The position numbers were made by a program, and so were the translations under genes. Positions 5,862 through 13,027 of a stretch of DNA of 33,502 bases are shown in pieces. The DNA is from an uncultured Prevotellaceae bacterium (GTDB lineage Bacteria; Bacteroidota; Bacteroidia; Bacteroidales; Bacteroidaceae), in NCBI GenBank assembly GCA_900316975.1, contig ONFA01000025.1, forward strand, positions 1 to 33,502, read 5' to 3'. The notes below the pieces were generated by a model, which had not been told where the DNA came from, did no database searches, and saw only the letters and a list, made by a program, of their open reading frames with translations. Every line of letters begins with the position of its first letter. Positions within the stretch are counted from its first letter, which is position 1.

Positions 5862-8800
5862 ATGGAATACAATTTTAGAGAGATTGAGCAGAAATGGCAC
5901 CAACGGTGGGTGGAGGAGAAAACCTATCACGTTGTGGAAGACAAAAGCAAACCAAAGTTTTATGTGCTGAACATGTTCCCCTACCCCAGCGGGGCGGGTC
6001 TGCATGTGGGACACCCATTAGGTTATATCGCCAGTGACATCTATGCACGTTTCAAACGGTTGCAGGGATATAACGTGTTGAACCCGATGGGGTATGATGC
6101 GTATGGTCTGCCTGCTGAGCAGTATGCCATTCAGACAGGACAGCATCCTGAGAAGACAACGTTCCAGAATATTGACCGCTATCGTGAGCAGTTGGACAAG
6201 ATTGGTTTCTGCTTCGACTGGGACAGAGAGGTGAGGACTTGTGCACCTGGCTATTATAAGTGGACGCAATGGGCGTTCCAGAAGATGTTTGGCTCGTTCT
6301 TTAGTAAAAGCCCCCTCCCAACCTCCCCCAAGGGGGAGGAGAGCCATCCGGCTGGAAAGGCTCATCCAATTGAGGAGTTGGTGGCTTATTTTGAGCAGAA
6401 GGGTACGGAAGGATTGGATGAGTTTGGTGTGGCACAGACGGAGGAACTGCACTTCACGGCTGAGGAATGGAAGGCGATGGACGAGAAACAGAAGAGCGAC
6501 GTGCTGATGAACTACAGGATTGCTTTCATGGGCGAGACGATGGTGAACTGGTGTGCCGGTCTGGGCACGGTGCTGGCGAATGACGAGGTGGTGGACGGTG
6601 TGAGTGTGCGTGGCGGCTTCCCTGTGGAGCAGAAGAAGATGCGGCAGTGGTGCTTGAGAGTGAGTGCCTACGCACAGCGACTCTTGGACGGACTGGACAC
6701 AATAGAGTGGAGCGACAGCATCAAGGAGACTCAGAAGAACTGGATAGGTCGTTCGGAGGGTACGGAAGTGCAATTTAAGATAGCAAGCCCCCTCCCAACC
6801 TCCCCCAAGGGGGAGGAGTCCCATGCGGCTTGCTCCTCAACAGAAAATCTAACGGCTAACAACCCGGATGGCAATCACTCCCCCTTGGGGGAGACGGAGG
6901 GGGCCTCCTTCACCATCTTCACCACTCGTGCCGACACGATGTTTGGTGTGACCTTCATGGTGCTGGCTCCTGAGAGTGAGTTGGTGGAGAAGGTGACGAC
7001 AGCAGAACAGAAGGCTGCTGTGGAGGAATATATCAAGTATGTGAAGGGGCGCACAGAGCGTGAACGCATGATTGACCACAAGGTGACGGGTGTGTTCAGT
7101 GGCTCTTATGCCATCAACCCCTTCACGGGCGAGAAGAACCCGATTTGGATTTCGGAGTATGTGTTGGCTGGATATGGCACGGGTGCTATCATGGCTGTGC
7201 CGGCTCATGACAGCCGCGACTATGCGTTTGCGAAGCATTTCGGCTTGCCGATTGTGCCGCTGATTGAGGGGGCTGATGTGAGTGAGGAGAGTTACGATGC
7301 CAAGGAGGGTATTGTGACGAACTCGCCCCGTAAGGATGTGAAGCCTTACATTGACTTTAGCCTTAACGGACTCACCGTGAAGGAGGCGATTGCTGCCACG
7401 AAGAAGTATGTGAAGGAGGCTGGCATCGGTCGCGTGAAGGTGAACTACCGCCTGAGAGATGCCATTTTCTCACGTCAGCGTTATTGGGGCGAGCCATTCC
7501 CTGTGTATTACAAGAATGGCATCCCGACGATGATTCCAGAGGAGTGTCTGCCTATCGAGTTGCCTGAGGTGGACAAGTTCCTGCCTACGGAGACGGGTGA
7601 ACCCCCACTGGGCAATGCTACGGTGTGGGCTTGGGACGAGGTGAACAGGAAGATTGTGGAGAACTCGAAGATTGACAATAAGACGGTGTTCCCCATCGAA
7701 CTCTACACCATGCCAGGCTTTGCGGGCAGTTCGGCTTACTATCTGCGCTATATGGACCCACACAACGACAAGGCATTGGTGAGCAAGGAGGCTGACGAGT
7801 ATTGGCAGAATGTCGATTTGTATGTGGGCGGTAGCGAACACGCTACGGGTCACCTGATTTACAGCCGTTTCTGGAACAAGTTCCTCTTCGACCTCGGTGT
7901 TTCGTGCAAGGAAGAGCCTTTCCAGAAACTGATTAACCAAGGCATGATTCAGGGCAGGAGCAACTTTGTCTATCGCATCAAGGACACGAACACGTTTGTG
8001 ACTCTGGAGAAGAAAGACCAATATGATGTGACGCCTATCCATGTGGACGTGAACATTGTGAGTGCCGATGTGCTGGATGCGGAGGCTTTCAAGGCTTGGC
8101 GCCCAGAGTATAACACGGCTGAGTTCATCTTGAACGATGAAGGCAAGTATGTGTGTGGCTGGGCTGTGGAGAAGATGTCAAAGTCAATGTTCAACGTGGT
8201 GAATCCCGACATGATTGTAGAGAAGTTCGGTGCCGACACTCTGCGCCTCTACGAGATGTTCCTCGGTCCTGTGGAACAGAGCAAGCCTTGGGACACCAAC
8301 GGTATCGACGGTTGTCATAGATTCTTGAAGAAGTTGTGGAAGTTCATGACAAGCCCCCTCCCAACCTCCCCCAAGGGGGAGGAGAACCATGCGGCCTGCT
8401 CCTCAACAGAAAATCAAACGGCTAACAACCCGAATGGCAATCACTCCCCCTTGGGGGAGACGGTGGGGGCTTCGAAAGAAGAACTCAAGGCACTGCACAC
8501 CCTCATCAAGAAAGAAACTGCCGACATCGAGGCGTTCTCCTACAATACGACGATTGCCGCCTTCATGGTGTGCCTCAACGAACTGACGAAGTTGAAGAGT
8601 GAGAGCCGCGAGGTGAAAGAGTCGCTTGCCATCCTGTTGGCTCCTTTCTGCCCTCATCTGGCAGAGGAGTTCTGGCATCTGCTCGGACACGACACCACTG
8701 TGTGCGACGCTCCTTGGCCAGCCTTCAACGAGGACTACCTGAAGGAAGACACTGTGAAGATGATGGTGGCCTTTAACGGTAAGGCACGTTTCCCGCTGGA

Positions 8801-8942
8801 GTTCCCTGCCGACGTGACGAAGGAGGAGGCCGAGAAAGCCGCTCTTGCCGACCCGCAGTCAGCGAAGTGGATGGAAGGCTTCACCGTAGCCAAAGTCATT
8901 GTGGTGCCTGGCAAGATGATTAATGTGGTACTGAAGAAGTGA
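5862..8942 (+). CDS. leuS: Leucyl-tRNA synthetase carrying three in-frame element insertions
   Basis: Charges tRNA(Leu) with leucine in the cytoplasm; class Ia synthetase with editing. 1026 residues, about 80 more than I expect for Bacteroidales LeuRS. Signatures intact: HVGH (48-51, HIGH motif), WIGRSEG at the entry to the CP1 editing domain (about 302), [10 protein letters not shown] of the editing site, KMSKS (771-775), and a C-terminal anticodon-binding domain. The excess is explained by palindromic elements translated in frame: residues 309-348 and 831-870 are two 40-residue copies beginning [11 protein letters not shown] and ending SPLGET(E/V)GA, and residues 150-160 a partial copy. Each lies between motifs, at domain junctions likely to be surface loops. 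There are no stops or frameshifts, so the enzyme is presumably functional, as it is essential. ATG at 5862 follows a promoter box by 30 bases and matches the family N-terminus [12 protein letters not shown]. Confidence 0.97.
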   Translation: MEYNFREIEQKWHQRWVEEKTYHVVEDKSKPKFYVLNMFPYPSGAGLHVGHPLGYIASDIYARFKRLQGYNVLNPMGYDAYGLPAEQYAIQTGQHPEKTTFQNIDRYREQLDKIGFCFDWDREVRTCAPGYYKWTQWAFQKMFGSFFSKSPLPTSPKGEESHPAGKAHPIEELVAYFEQKGTEGLDEFGVAQTEELHFTAEEWKAMDEKQKSDVLMNYRIAFMGETMVNWCAGLGTVLANDEVVDGVSVRGGFPVEQKKMRQWCLRVSAYAQRLLDGLDTIEWSDSIKETQKNWIGRSEGTEVQFKIASPLPTSPKGEESHAACSSTENLTANNPDGNHSPLGETEGASFTIFTTRADTMFGVTFMVLAPESELVEKVTTAEQKAAVEEYIKYVKGRTERERMIDHKVTGVFSGSYAINPFTGEKNPIWISEYVLAGYGTGAIMAVPAHDSRDYAFAKHFGLPIVPLIEGADVSEESYDAKEGIVTNSPRKDVKPYIDFSLNGLTVKEAIAATKKYVKEAGIGRVKVNYRLRDAIFSRQRYWGEPFPVYYKNGIPTMIPEECLPIELPEVDKFLPTETGEPPLGNATVWAWDEVNRKIVENSKIDNKTVFPIELYTMPGFAGSSAYYLRYMDPHNDKALVSKEADEYWQNVDLYVGGSEHATGHLIYSRFWNKFLFDLGVSCKEEPFQKLINQGMIQGRSNFVYRIKDTNTFVTLEKKDQYDVTPIHVDVNIVSADVLDAEAFKAWRPEYNTAEFILNDEGKYVCGWAVEKMSKSMFNVVNPDMIVEKFGADTLRLYEMFLGPVEQSKPWDTNGIDGCHRFLKKLWKFMTSPLPTSPKGEENHAACSSTENQTANNPNGNHSPLGETVGASKEELKALHTLIKKETADIEAFSYNTTIAAFMVCLNELTKLKSESREVKESLAILLAPFCPHLAEEFWHLLGHDTTVCDAPWPAFNEDYLKEDTVKMMVAFNGKARFPLEFPADVTKEEAEKAALADPQSAKWMEGFTVAKVIVVPGKMINVVLKK
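6310..6341 (+). mobile_element. Partial CCCCCTCC palindromic element inside leuS (insertion 1)
   Basis: Thirty-two bases identical to the left ends of insertions 2 and 3, with the CTCCCCC-AA-GGGGGAG hairpin, then only loose resemblance (CATCCGGCT against CATGCGGCT). No right end. Translated as [11 protein letters not shown] at LeuRS residues 150-160, between the conserved QKMFGSFF and the IEELVAYF stretch. Confidence 0.85.
6787..6904 (+). mobile_element. Full-length 118-bp palindromic element inside leuS (insertion 2)
   Basis: Ends GCCCCCTCC (6787-6795) and GGAGGGGGC (6896-6904) are perfect inverted repeats; each end continues into a CTCCCCC/GGGGGAG hairpin. The middle is unique to the family. 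Translated without stop as LeuRS residues 309-348, between FKI and [10 protein letters not shown] at the base of the CP1 editing domain. About 112 of 118 bases agree with insertion 3. Confidence 0.92.
8353..8470 (+). mobile_element. Full-length 118-bp palindromic element inside leuS (insertion 3)
   Basis: Same length, orientation and codon phase as insertion 2. Ends AAGCCCCCTCC and GGTGGGGGCTT. Translated as LeuRS residues 831-870, between FLKKLWKFM and [12 protein letters not shown] in the anticodon-binding helical domain. Only six base differences from insertion 2, far fewer than neutral old duplicates would show. Confidence 0.92.
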
Positions 8943-8954
8943 AGAACTTGAAAA

Positions 8955-9071
8955 GGAGTTAAAGGAGTTAGAGGGAGTTATCGCTGCGCTCAGGAGTTAG
9001 AGGCCGATACTCTGCCAACAGCATAACATTCGGCTCTAACTCCTTTAACTCCCTCTAACTCCTTTAACTCC
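8955..9071. repeat. GGAGTTA palindromic element, copy A (full length)
   Basis: A 117-bp element whose outer 26 bases (8955-8980 and 9046-9071) are a perfect inverted repeat built of GGAGTTA units. A further GGAGTTAGAG/CTCTAACTCC pair extends the stem past a bulge (TCGCTGCGCTCA). The loop holds CCGATACTCTG. It begins 13 bases after the leuS stop and ends 10 bases before the yitT-family start, so it fills nearly the whole gap; it may act as a terminator for leuS. Confidence 0.88.
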
Positions 9072-9081
9072 CCAAAAGAAC

Positions 9082-10332
9082 ATGACAAAGTCCAACTTCT
9101 TTCATGAACTAAAGGATTACGCCCTCATTGCTGTGGGCGTGATTCTTTACGCTATAGGCATGACCGTGTTCATGCTGCCCTACAGTCTGACCACAGGTGG
9201 TGTGGCAGGTATCTCCTCCATTATTTACTATGTCACAGGAGTTGAGGTGCAAGTTACCTATATCATCATCAATGCGATTCTGCTCGTTGTTGCCGTGAAG
9301 GTGTTAGGTGTCCGTTTCTGCATCAAAACGATTTATGCCGTTGCCCTCATGACTTTCGTCTTGTGGTTCTTGCAACGACTCATTGAAGTGCCCGACCCAG
9401 CCAATCCAAAAATGATGATGTTGCCCAAACTGATTGGCGACGAGTCTTTCATGGCATGTGTGTTGGGTGCCATTTTTGAAGGTGTTGGATTGTATATTTG
9501 TTTTGAGCACAATGGCTCCACAGGCGGCACAGACATCATTGCTCTCATCGTGCAGAAATTTCGTACCATGTCACTTGGTTCGATTCTCATGACATGTGAC
9601 GTCATCATCATCTCTTCCTGCTATTTTGTTTTCCATGATTGGTTTCGTGTCATCTATGGTTTTGTGCTGCTCTTCATCAGTTCGATGACACTCGACTATT
9701 GCATTCGTCGGCGTCATCAGTCCGTGCAGTTCATGATTTTCTCGCGCAACCCCAATGCCATTGCCGATGCGATTGTCAGTACCGGCCATGGAGTGACGGT
9801 GTTGGATGGTGAGGGCTGGTACACGCACACTGACCGAAAAGTGGTGGTGAGTATCATCCGTCAGCGAGAGCAGGTTGTCATGCAGCGCATGATTAAGCAG
9901 ATTGACCCCTATGCCTTTGTGTCAATGACAGATGCCAGTGGTGTGTGGGGCGAAGGATTTGACGCCATCAAAGTGAAAGACAATAAACCTCGTTCGGAAA
10001 GGAACAAGAAGAATGCTGTACTGGTGTGTGTGACCAACAACACTACGAAGATAGACACTGCCCAACAGGTGTTGGGTGACTACTATGATGTGCGTTCCCT
10101 GCTGCAAGTCGGCTGCGACACTCGTAAGGAGTTCTATTCTGTCGTGTTGGGACAGGAACCTCGCAGACGAGTTTCTTTCGTCAAGAAATTCTTCGGATTT
10201 GATGCTTTCTATCTTGCCAAAGACGGTACCGTCACTTTGGTGCAGGGCAATTATGATCAGAATGAGTATGACATCACAGAGCATAAGAATCTGGAAGAAT
10301 TGAAACAATATCTGGAAACGAAAAAAGGCTAA
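9082..10332 (+). CDS. YitT-family membrane protein with long C-terminal extension
   Basis: 416 residues. Residues about 10-215 are the YitT (DUF161) membrane domain with five to six hydrophobic helices and the family motifs LTTGGVAGIS (36-45) and NGSTGGTDIIA (about 144-154). Residues about 215-310 are a DUF2179-like cytoplasmic domain (SRNPNAIADAIVSTGHGVTV, then TDRKVVVSIIRQRE). Residues about 311-416 are an extra domain that usual YitT proteins of about 290 residues lack; I do not recognise it. Function of the family is not established. The start is only 10 bases after a hairpin element, leaving room for little more than a ribosome site, so the gene may depend on read-through from leuS or on a promoter within the element. 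recX starts 3 bases after its stop. Confidence 0.85.
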   Translation: MTKSNFFHELKDYALIAVGVILYAIGMTVFMLPYSLTTGGVAGISSIIYYVTGVEVQVTYIIINAILLVVAVKVLGVRFCIKTIYAVALMTFVLWFLQRLIEVPDPANPKMMMLPKLIGDESFMACVLGAIFEGVGLYICFEHNGSTGGTDIIALIVQKFRTMSLGSILMTCDVIIISSCYFVFHDWFRVIYGFVLLFISSMTLDYCIRRRHQSVQFMIFSRNPNAIADAIVSTGHGVTVLDGEGWYTHTDRKVVVSIIRQREQVVMQRMIKQIDPYAFVSMTDASGVWGEGFDAIKVKDNKPRSERNKKNAVLVCVTNNTTKIDTAQQVLGDYYDVRSLLQVGCDTRKEFYSVVLGQEPRRRVSFVKKFFGFDAFYLAKDGTVTLVQGNYDQNEYDITEHKNLEELKQYLETKKG

Positions 10333-10334
10333 GG

Positions 10335-10814
10335 ATGGAACGTAAAAAGCATATCTACACGGAGCAGGAGGCTTATCTGAAACTTTCTGCTCTGTGTGCT
10401 ATGAGCGAACAGTGCTGCCACGATGTGCTACAGAAAATGAAGCGATGGGAAGTGGCTGATGCTGTGGCGGAGAAGGTGGTGGCTCGATTGGTGAAGGAAC
10501 GGTTCATAGATGAAGAACGGTTTGCCAAGGCTTTTGTAAGAGATAAGTTTCGCTACAATCATTGGGGCAAGGTGAGGATTGTCCAAGAACTGAAGAAACG
10601 AAAGATTGCCCAGCGACACATTGACGAGGCGTTGGAAGAAATTGAGGAGAAAGACAATCTGGAAACACTACGAGACATCATCGAGAAGAAGCGTCCTTCG
10701 GTGAAGGGACGGAACGAATATGAAATTAGAGGTAAACTGATTCGGTTTGCCTTGGGAAAAGGCTTTCAGATGGATGACATCGTGAAGGTGGTGGGGAGTC
10801 TGGAAGAGGTGTGA
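10335..10814 (+). CDS. recX: RecX, regulatory protein of RecA
   Basis: 159 residues, the usual size. RecX binds RecA filaments and inhibits recombinase and coprotease activity. The family pattern of helical three-helix repeats is visible: YLKLSALCAMSEQCCHDVLQ, then VVARLVKERFIDEERFAKAF and the basic stretch RDKFRYNHWGKVRIVQELKK with IAQRHIDEAL. It follows the YitT gene by two bases and is surely cotranscribed. A GGAGTTA hairpin element starts 11 bases past the stop and is shared with the end of the convergent ribD gene. Confidence 0.88.
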   Translation: MERKKHIYTEQEAYLKLSALCAMSEQCCHDVLQKMKRWEVADAVAEKVVARLVKERFIDEERFAKAFVRDKFRYNHWGKVRIVQELKKRKIAQRHIDEALEEIEEKDNLETLRDIIEKKRPSVKGRNEYEIRGKLIRFALGKGFQMDDIVKVVGSLEEV

Positions 10815-10825
10815 ATGAAGAATGA

Positions 10826-10941
10826 GGAGTTAAAGGAGTTACAGGAGTTATCGCTCCGCTCAGGAGTTAAAAGCCGATACTCTGACACTAGCATGACATT
10901 TGGCTATAACTCCTTTAACTCCCTATAACTCCTTTAACTCC
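10826..10941. repeat. GGAGTTA palindromic element, copy B (full length)
   Basis: A 116-bp relative of copy A at 8955-9071: same outer GGAGTTAAAGGAGTTA arms, same bulge (TCGCTCCGCTCA), same CCGATACTCTG loop start. It lies between the convergent genes recX and ribD. Its right arm, read on the minus strand, encodes the last residues (LELKEL) and the stop codon of RibD. Confidence 0.88.
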
Positions 10942-11927
10942 AAAGAAGTTTCGCAAGTTGCGAAACTTGAATTCTCACTCCCATACTTTTCTATCATTTG
11001 TCCAAATGAATCATCCACACTTATCAATGTTGCTTCTGAACTAAGTTGAGGGGCTTTGACGTGCCCACAGATAGGTTGAGTGCCTTTTTCTATGTAACAT
11101 TCATCCCACAAACCACTATTAATAAAAGATTGGTGCAACATGGCTCCACCTTCCACCAATACAGTCTGGATGCCGTCTTCGTACAACTGATGAAGGATGT
11201 TATCAACACTTGTTGATTGTATCAGGTGATAGCCTTCTGGTAGGGTCAAGGATTGTGAGGACACCACATAGCGTTTGGGCGAAGAACCATACCACTCGCG
11301 AGTGTTGAGCGAAGGATGATCAGTCTCAAAAGTACGTCTGCCCACTAAAATGGCTTGATGCTCTGCCCTACGTTTATGACAAATCATTTGGGTGTAAGCG
11401 TTTGAAATATGACCATCTATAAAGCCATCAGCCGACTCAGCCCACTTCAAAGTGACGTAGGGACGATGTTTGCCATGAAAGGTCATGAAACGTTTGTTCA
11501 AGCGTTCACATTCAGTTTTCAACACCCCCACCGTCACTTCCATTCCAGCATCCCTAAGTTTTTGTATGCCACGACCTTGCACCTTGGCAAAAGGGTCTTG
11601 ACAGCCGATGACACAACGCTTGAAACCTTTACTTATCAACAGGTCAGCACAAGGGGGTGTCTTACCATAATGACTGCAAGGCTCCAGACTCACATAGATG
11701 GTACTTTCCTTCAACAGATGTTCATCTTCTTTCCTGACTGATGCACAGGCATTTACCTCTGCATGTCCCTCGCCACAGCGCACATGATAACCTTCACCAA
11801 TGATGCGACCCTCATGCACAATCACAGCCCCTACCATTGGATTGGGCTGCGCATTCTGCCAACCATTCCTTGCCAACTGAAGGCAACGGCGCATGTACAT
11901 CTCATCAGTTGTCAACACACTATTCAT
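10923..11927 (-). CDS. ribD: Bifunctional riboflavin biosynthesis deaminase/reductase RibD
   Basis: Carries out two successive steps of riboflavin synthesis: deamination of the pyrimidine ring and reduction of the ribosyl side chain. 334 residues. The N-terminal deaminase domain has the zinc motif HAE (H55, E57) and C84/C93 in EPCSHYGKTPPCADLL. The C-terminal reductase domain starts near residue 147 (RPYVTLKWAESADGFI). The last 15 or so residues are odd: SSFATCETS comes from a 23-base palindrome and LELKEL-stop from repeat copy B, so the natural end was overwritten by inserted elements. The reductase fold should be nearly complete by then. Transcribed leftward from its own promoter (about 11977-12006), divergent from the small gene at 12181. 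Confidence 0.95.
   Translation of the reverse strand: MNSVLTTDEMYMRRCLQLARNGWQNAQPNPMVGAVIVHEGRIIGEGYHVRCGEGHAEVNACASVRKEDEHLLKESTIYVSLEPCSHYGKTPPCADLLISKGFKRCVIGCQDPFAKVQGRGIQKLRDAGMEVTVGVLKTECERLNKRFMTFHGKHRPYVTLKWAESADGFIDGHISNAYTQMICHKRRAEHQAILVGRRTFETDHPSLNTREWYGSSPKRYVVSSQSLTLPEGYHLIQSTSVDNILHQLYEDGIQTVLVEGGAMLHQSFINSGLWDECYIEKGTQPICGHVKAPQLSSEATLISVDDSFGQMIEKYGSENSSFATCETSLELKEL
10946..10968. repeat. 23-base palindrome in the 3' end of ribD
   Basis: AAGTTTCGCAA and TTGCGAAACTT are perfect complements around a single G. It lies inside the ribD reading frame, four bases from the GGAGTTA element, and resembles the terminator stem at 4729-4748 in its CGCAAGTTG centre. Possibly the old ribD terminator, now translated. 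Confidence 0.75.
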
Positions 11928-11976
11928 AACTTATCAATACCATTTATCAACATTATTAACATACTATTAACAACTG

Positions 11977-12006
11977 CAAAATTACTCATTCTTACTCAAA
12001 AACAAA
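11977..12006 (-). promoter_or_regulatory. Probable ribD promoter
   Basis: Read on the minus strand: TTTG (complement of 12003-12006), 18 bases, TAATTTTG (complement of 11977-11984). This fits TTTG-N19-TAnnTTTG with a spacer one base short. It faces away from the promoter at 12036-12066. Confidence 0.5.
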
Positions 12007-12035
12007 AGAAACCCAATCATTTTCATTCTCAAACG

Positions 12036-12066
12036 TTTGTCATGTCACCAAAATCCACTAACTTTG
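12036..12066 (+). promoter_or_regulatory. Promoter of the small gene at 12181
   Basis: TTTG at 12036-12039, 19 bases, TAACTTTG at 12059-12066, followed by CAAC. Full consensus; start near 12072, leaving a leader of about 110 bases that contains a perfect DnaA-box-like TTATCCACA. Confidence 0.7.
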
Positions 12067-12180
12067 CAACTTGTCAAATAGTTATTGACAGTATTATCAA
12101 TATCTACAAACAACATTTATCCACAACACCATCAACACCCAAAAATGGTAAATGATAAATAATAAAATGGTAAATGCAAG

Positions 12181-12372
12181 GTGAGTGACGGAAATTTCAA
12201 CAGACAACTACTTCCCAAGACAGACCTCTCCTCAGGTCTTCGTGCTGGAAAAGCCCAGATGCGTCAGAAGGCAGAACGTGCTTTCGACGAGGTAATCAAT
12301 GACTTCATTCTCAACGAGGGAGAACTGAAAGAAGCCATGAAAAAACGATTTATGGAATTGTTGAGGAAATAG
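12181..12372 (+). CDS. Small hypothetical protein, 63 residues
   Basis: Not recognised. Predicted soluble, highly charged and helical: GKAQMRQKAERAFDEVINDF and LKEAMKKRFMELLRK. The start is a GTG; upstream in this frame there is no ATG before a stop, and the segment in front is the AAAATGGTAAATGCAAG style leader typical of this genome. A full promoter lies about 115 bases upstream, which together with the codon-like composition makes it a real gene in my view. It stands divergent from ribD and inside the A/T-rich region with DnaA-box-like sites. No domain or neighbour reveals the role. Confidence 0.6.
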   Translation: MSDGNFNRQLLPKTDLSSGLRAGKAQMRQKAERAFDEVINDFILNEGELKEAMKKRFMELLRK

Positions 12373-12381
12373 TTAGAGTGA

Positions 12382-12417
12382 AAGACCCCTCCGACTCACC
12401 TGTTTAGGGGAGAGAAG
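12382..12417. repeat. Decayed solo end of the CCCCCTCC palindromic element
   Basis: AAGACCCCTCCGACTCACCT followed by GTTTAGGGGAGAGAAG resembles the solo end at 4685-4718 (AAGCCCCCTACAACTCCCCC ... AGGGGAGAGAAG). It begins 9 bases after the stop of the small gene. Confidence 0.45.
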
Positions 12418-12755
12418 TTAGGGTTAGAGTCAAATGTTCATAAACCTGTTTACATCCTTGTTAAAAAGTAATTAACAACTTACTCATAACTTTTAATAAC
12501 TTTTCTTGCCAACTTCAATCACATTTATATACCTCATTTATTTTGATACCACCAAAAAAAGTTATTCTTTTTTTTCATCCTTTTTTCAATACCTTCTTCA
12601 CCACTTATCTACAAGCCAACTCCTTGAAAAACAATACTACTTCACCACTTATCCACATCATCCACACGCTAATAACATCAACATATAAGTTTTTTAAAAT
12701 TTAAAAGAAAAAAGAGTATATATATAATTATGTGTTGAATTGGTTGATGAAAAAA

Positions 12756-12786
12756 TTGGTGATGAAAGAAAAAGATAGTACTTTTG
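12756..12786 (+). promoter_or_regulatory. Promoter of the gene at 12819
   Basis: TTGG at 12756-12759 and TACTTTTG at 12779-12786, close to the consensus (TTTG, TAnnTTTG). Start near 12792; ATG at 12819. Confidence 0.5.
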
Positions 12787-12818
12787 TGGCGAGAAACTTA
12801 AATGTTCACCTCTAAAAA

Positions 12819-13010
12819 ATGAACAGCAAGAACTGGAACGACTATTTGGAGGCAATCCACACATCCAAGCCACGCTGGAACAGGCCTGTAACTTTGGAAG
12901 AAGTAATCCAGCGGCAGCGCAAACTCAACCAATCTTTAGGGATCGAGAATCCCTACTTAGGCATGTCGTTCAGCGATCTCAAAGCCTTGGGACATGGATT
13001 GAGAGGATAG
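12819..13010 (+). CDS. Small hypothetical protein, 63 residues, possible 5' part of a broken gene
   Basis: Reads MNSKNWNDYLEAIHTSKPRW, NRPVTLEEVIQRQRKLNQ, then GIENPYLGMSFSDLKALGHG and a stop. Not recognised as a family. It has its own promoter and clean ATG. The next open frame (kinase-fold remnant) starts at 13028 but can be read without a stop from well inside this gene, in the +1-shifted frame (TWIERIEDHISGM from about 12992). Either the two were once one gene and a small indel broke it, or they are two overlapping genes of one operon. Short hydrophilic partners directly before such kinase-fold genes are plausible for a mobile-element cassette. Confidence 0.5.
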   Translation: MNSKNWNDYLEAIHTSKPRWNRPVTLEEVIQRQRKLNQSLGIENPYLGMSFSDLKALGHGLRG

Positions 13011-13027
13011 AAGACCACATCAGCGGA

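Larger units (their letters stand above)
12117..12735 (+). other. Candidate replication-origin-like region (DnaA-box cluster and A/T-rich tract)
   Basis: Perfect TTATCCACA sites occur at 12117-12125 and 12649-12657, and TTATCTACA at 12605-12613. The last two are embedded in two direct copies of TTCACCACTTATCYACA, 44 bases apart and in the same orientation. They are followed by a tract of nearly pure A/T (about 12681-12733), as in a DNA unwinding element. The strand composition flips at about 12690: 7 G to 52 C in 12501-12690, 22 G to 3 C in 12691-12800. Against it: no dnaA or dnaN nearby, few boxes, and gene directions around do not point away from it. A cluster of weaker boxes lies at 11931-11952. 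A small gene (12181-12372) lies inside. Confidence 0.4.
12373..12818. other. A/T-rich intergenic region without a gene
   Basis: 446 bases. It holds a decayed palindromic-element end (12382-12417), two TTCACCACTTATCYACA repeats with DnaA-box-like cores, an A/T-only tract and a promoter (12756-12786). The left part is almost free of G, the right part almost free of C. Open frames here are of low-complexity composition and not credible. Confidence 0.6.

Noticed and set aside
6018..6824. Minus-strand open frame in leuS reading PLGGGWEGA twice
   Set aside because: The repeated peptide is the reverse translation of the palindromic elements; the frame is antisense to LeuRS motifs.
8955..9071. CRISPR array from repeated GGAGTTA units
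   Set aside because: The units are 7-12 bases with no unique spacers and are arranged as one inverted pair, so it is a hairpin element; no cas genes are near.
12506..12688. Small open frame in the A/T-rich gap
   Set aside because: Composition follows from the C-rich, G-poor DNA; runs of Phe, Tyr, His and Thr, no start context, and it covers the DnaA-box-like repeats.
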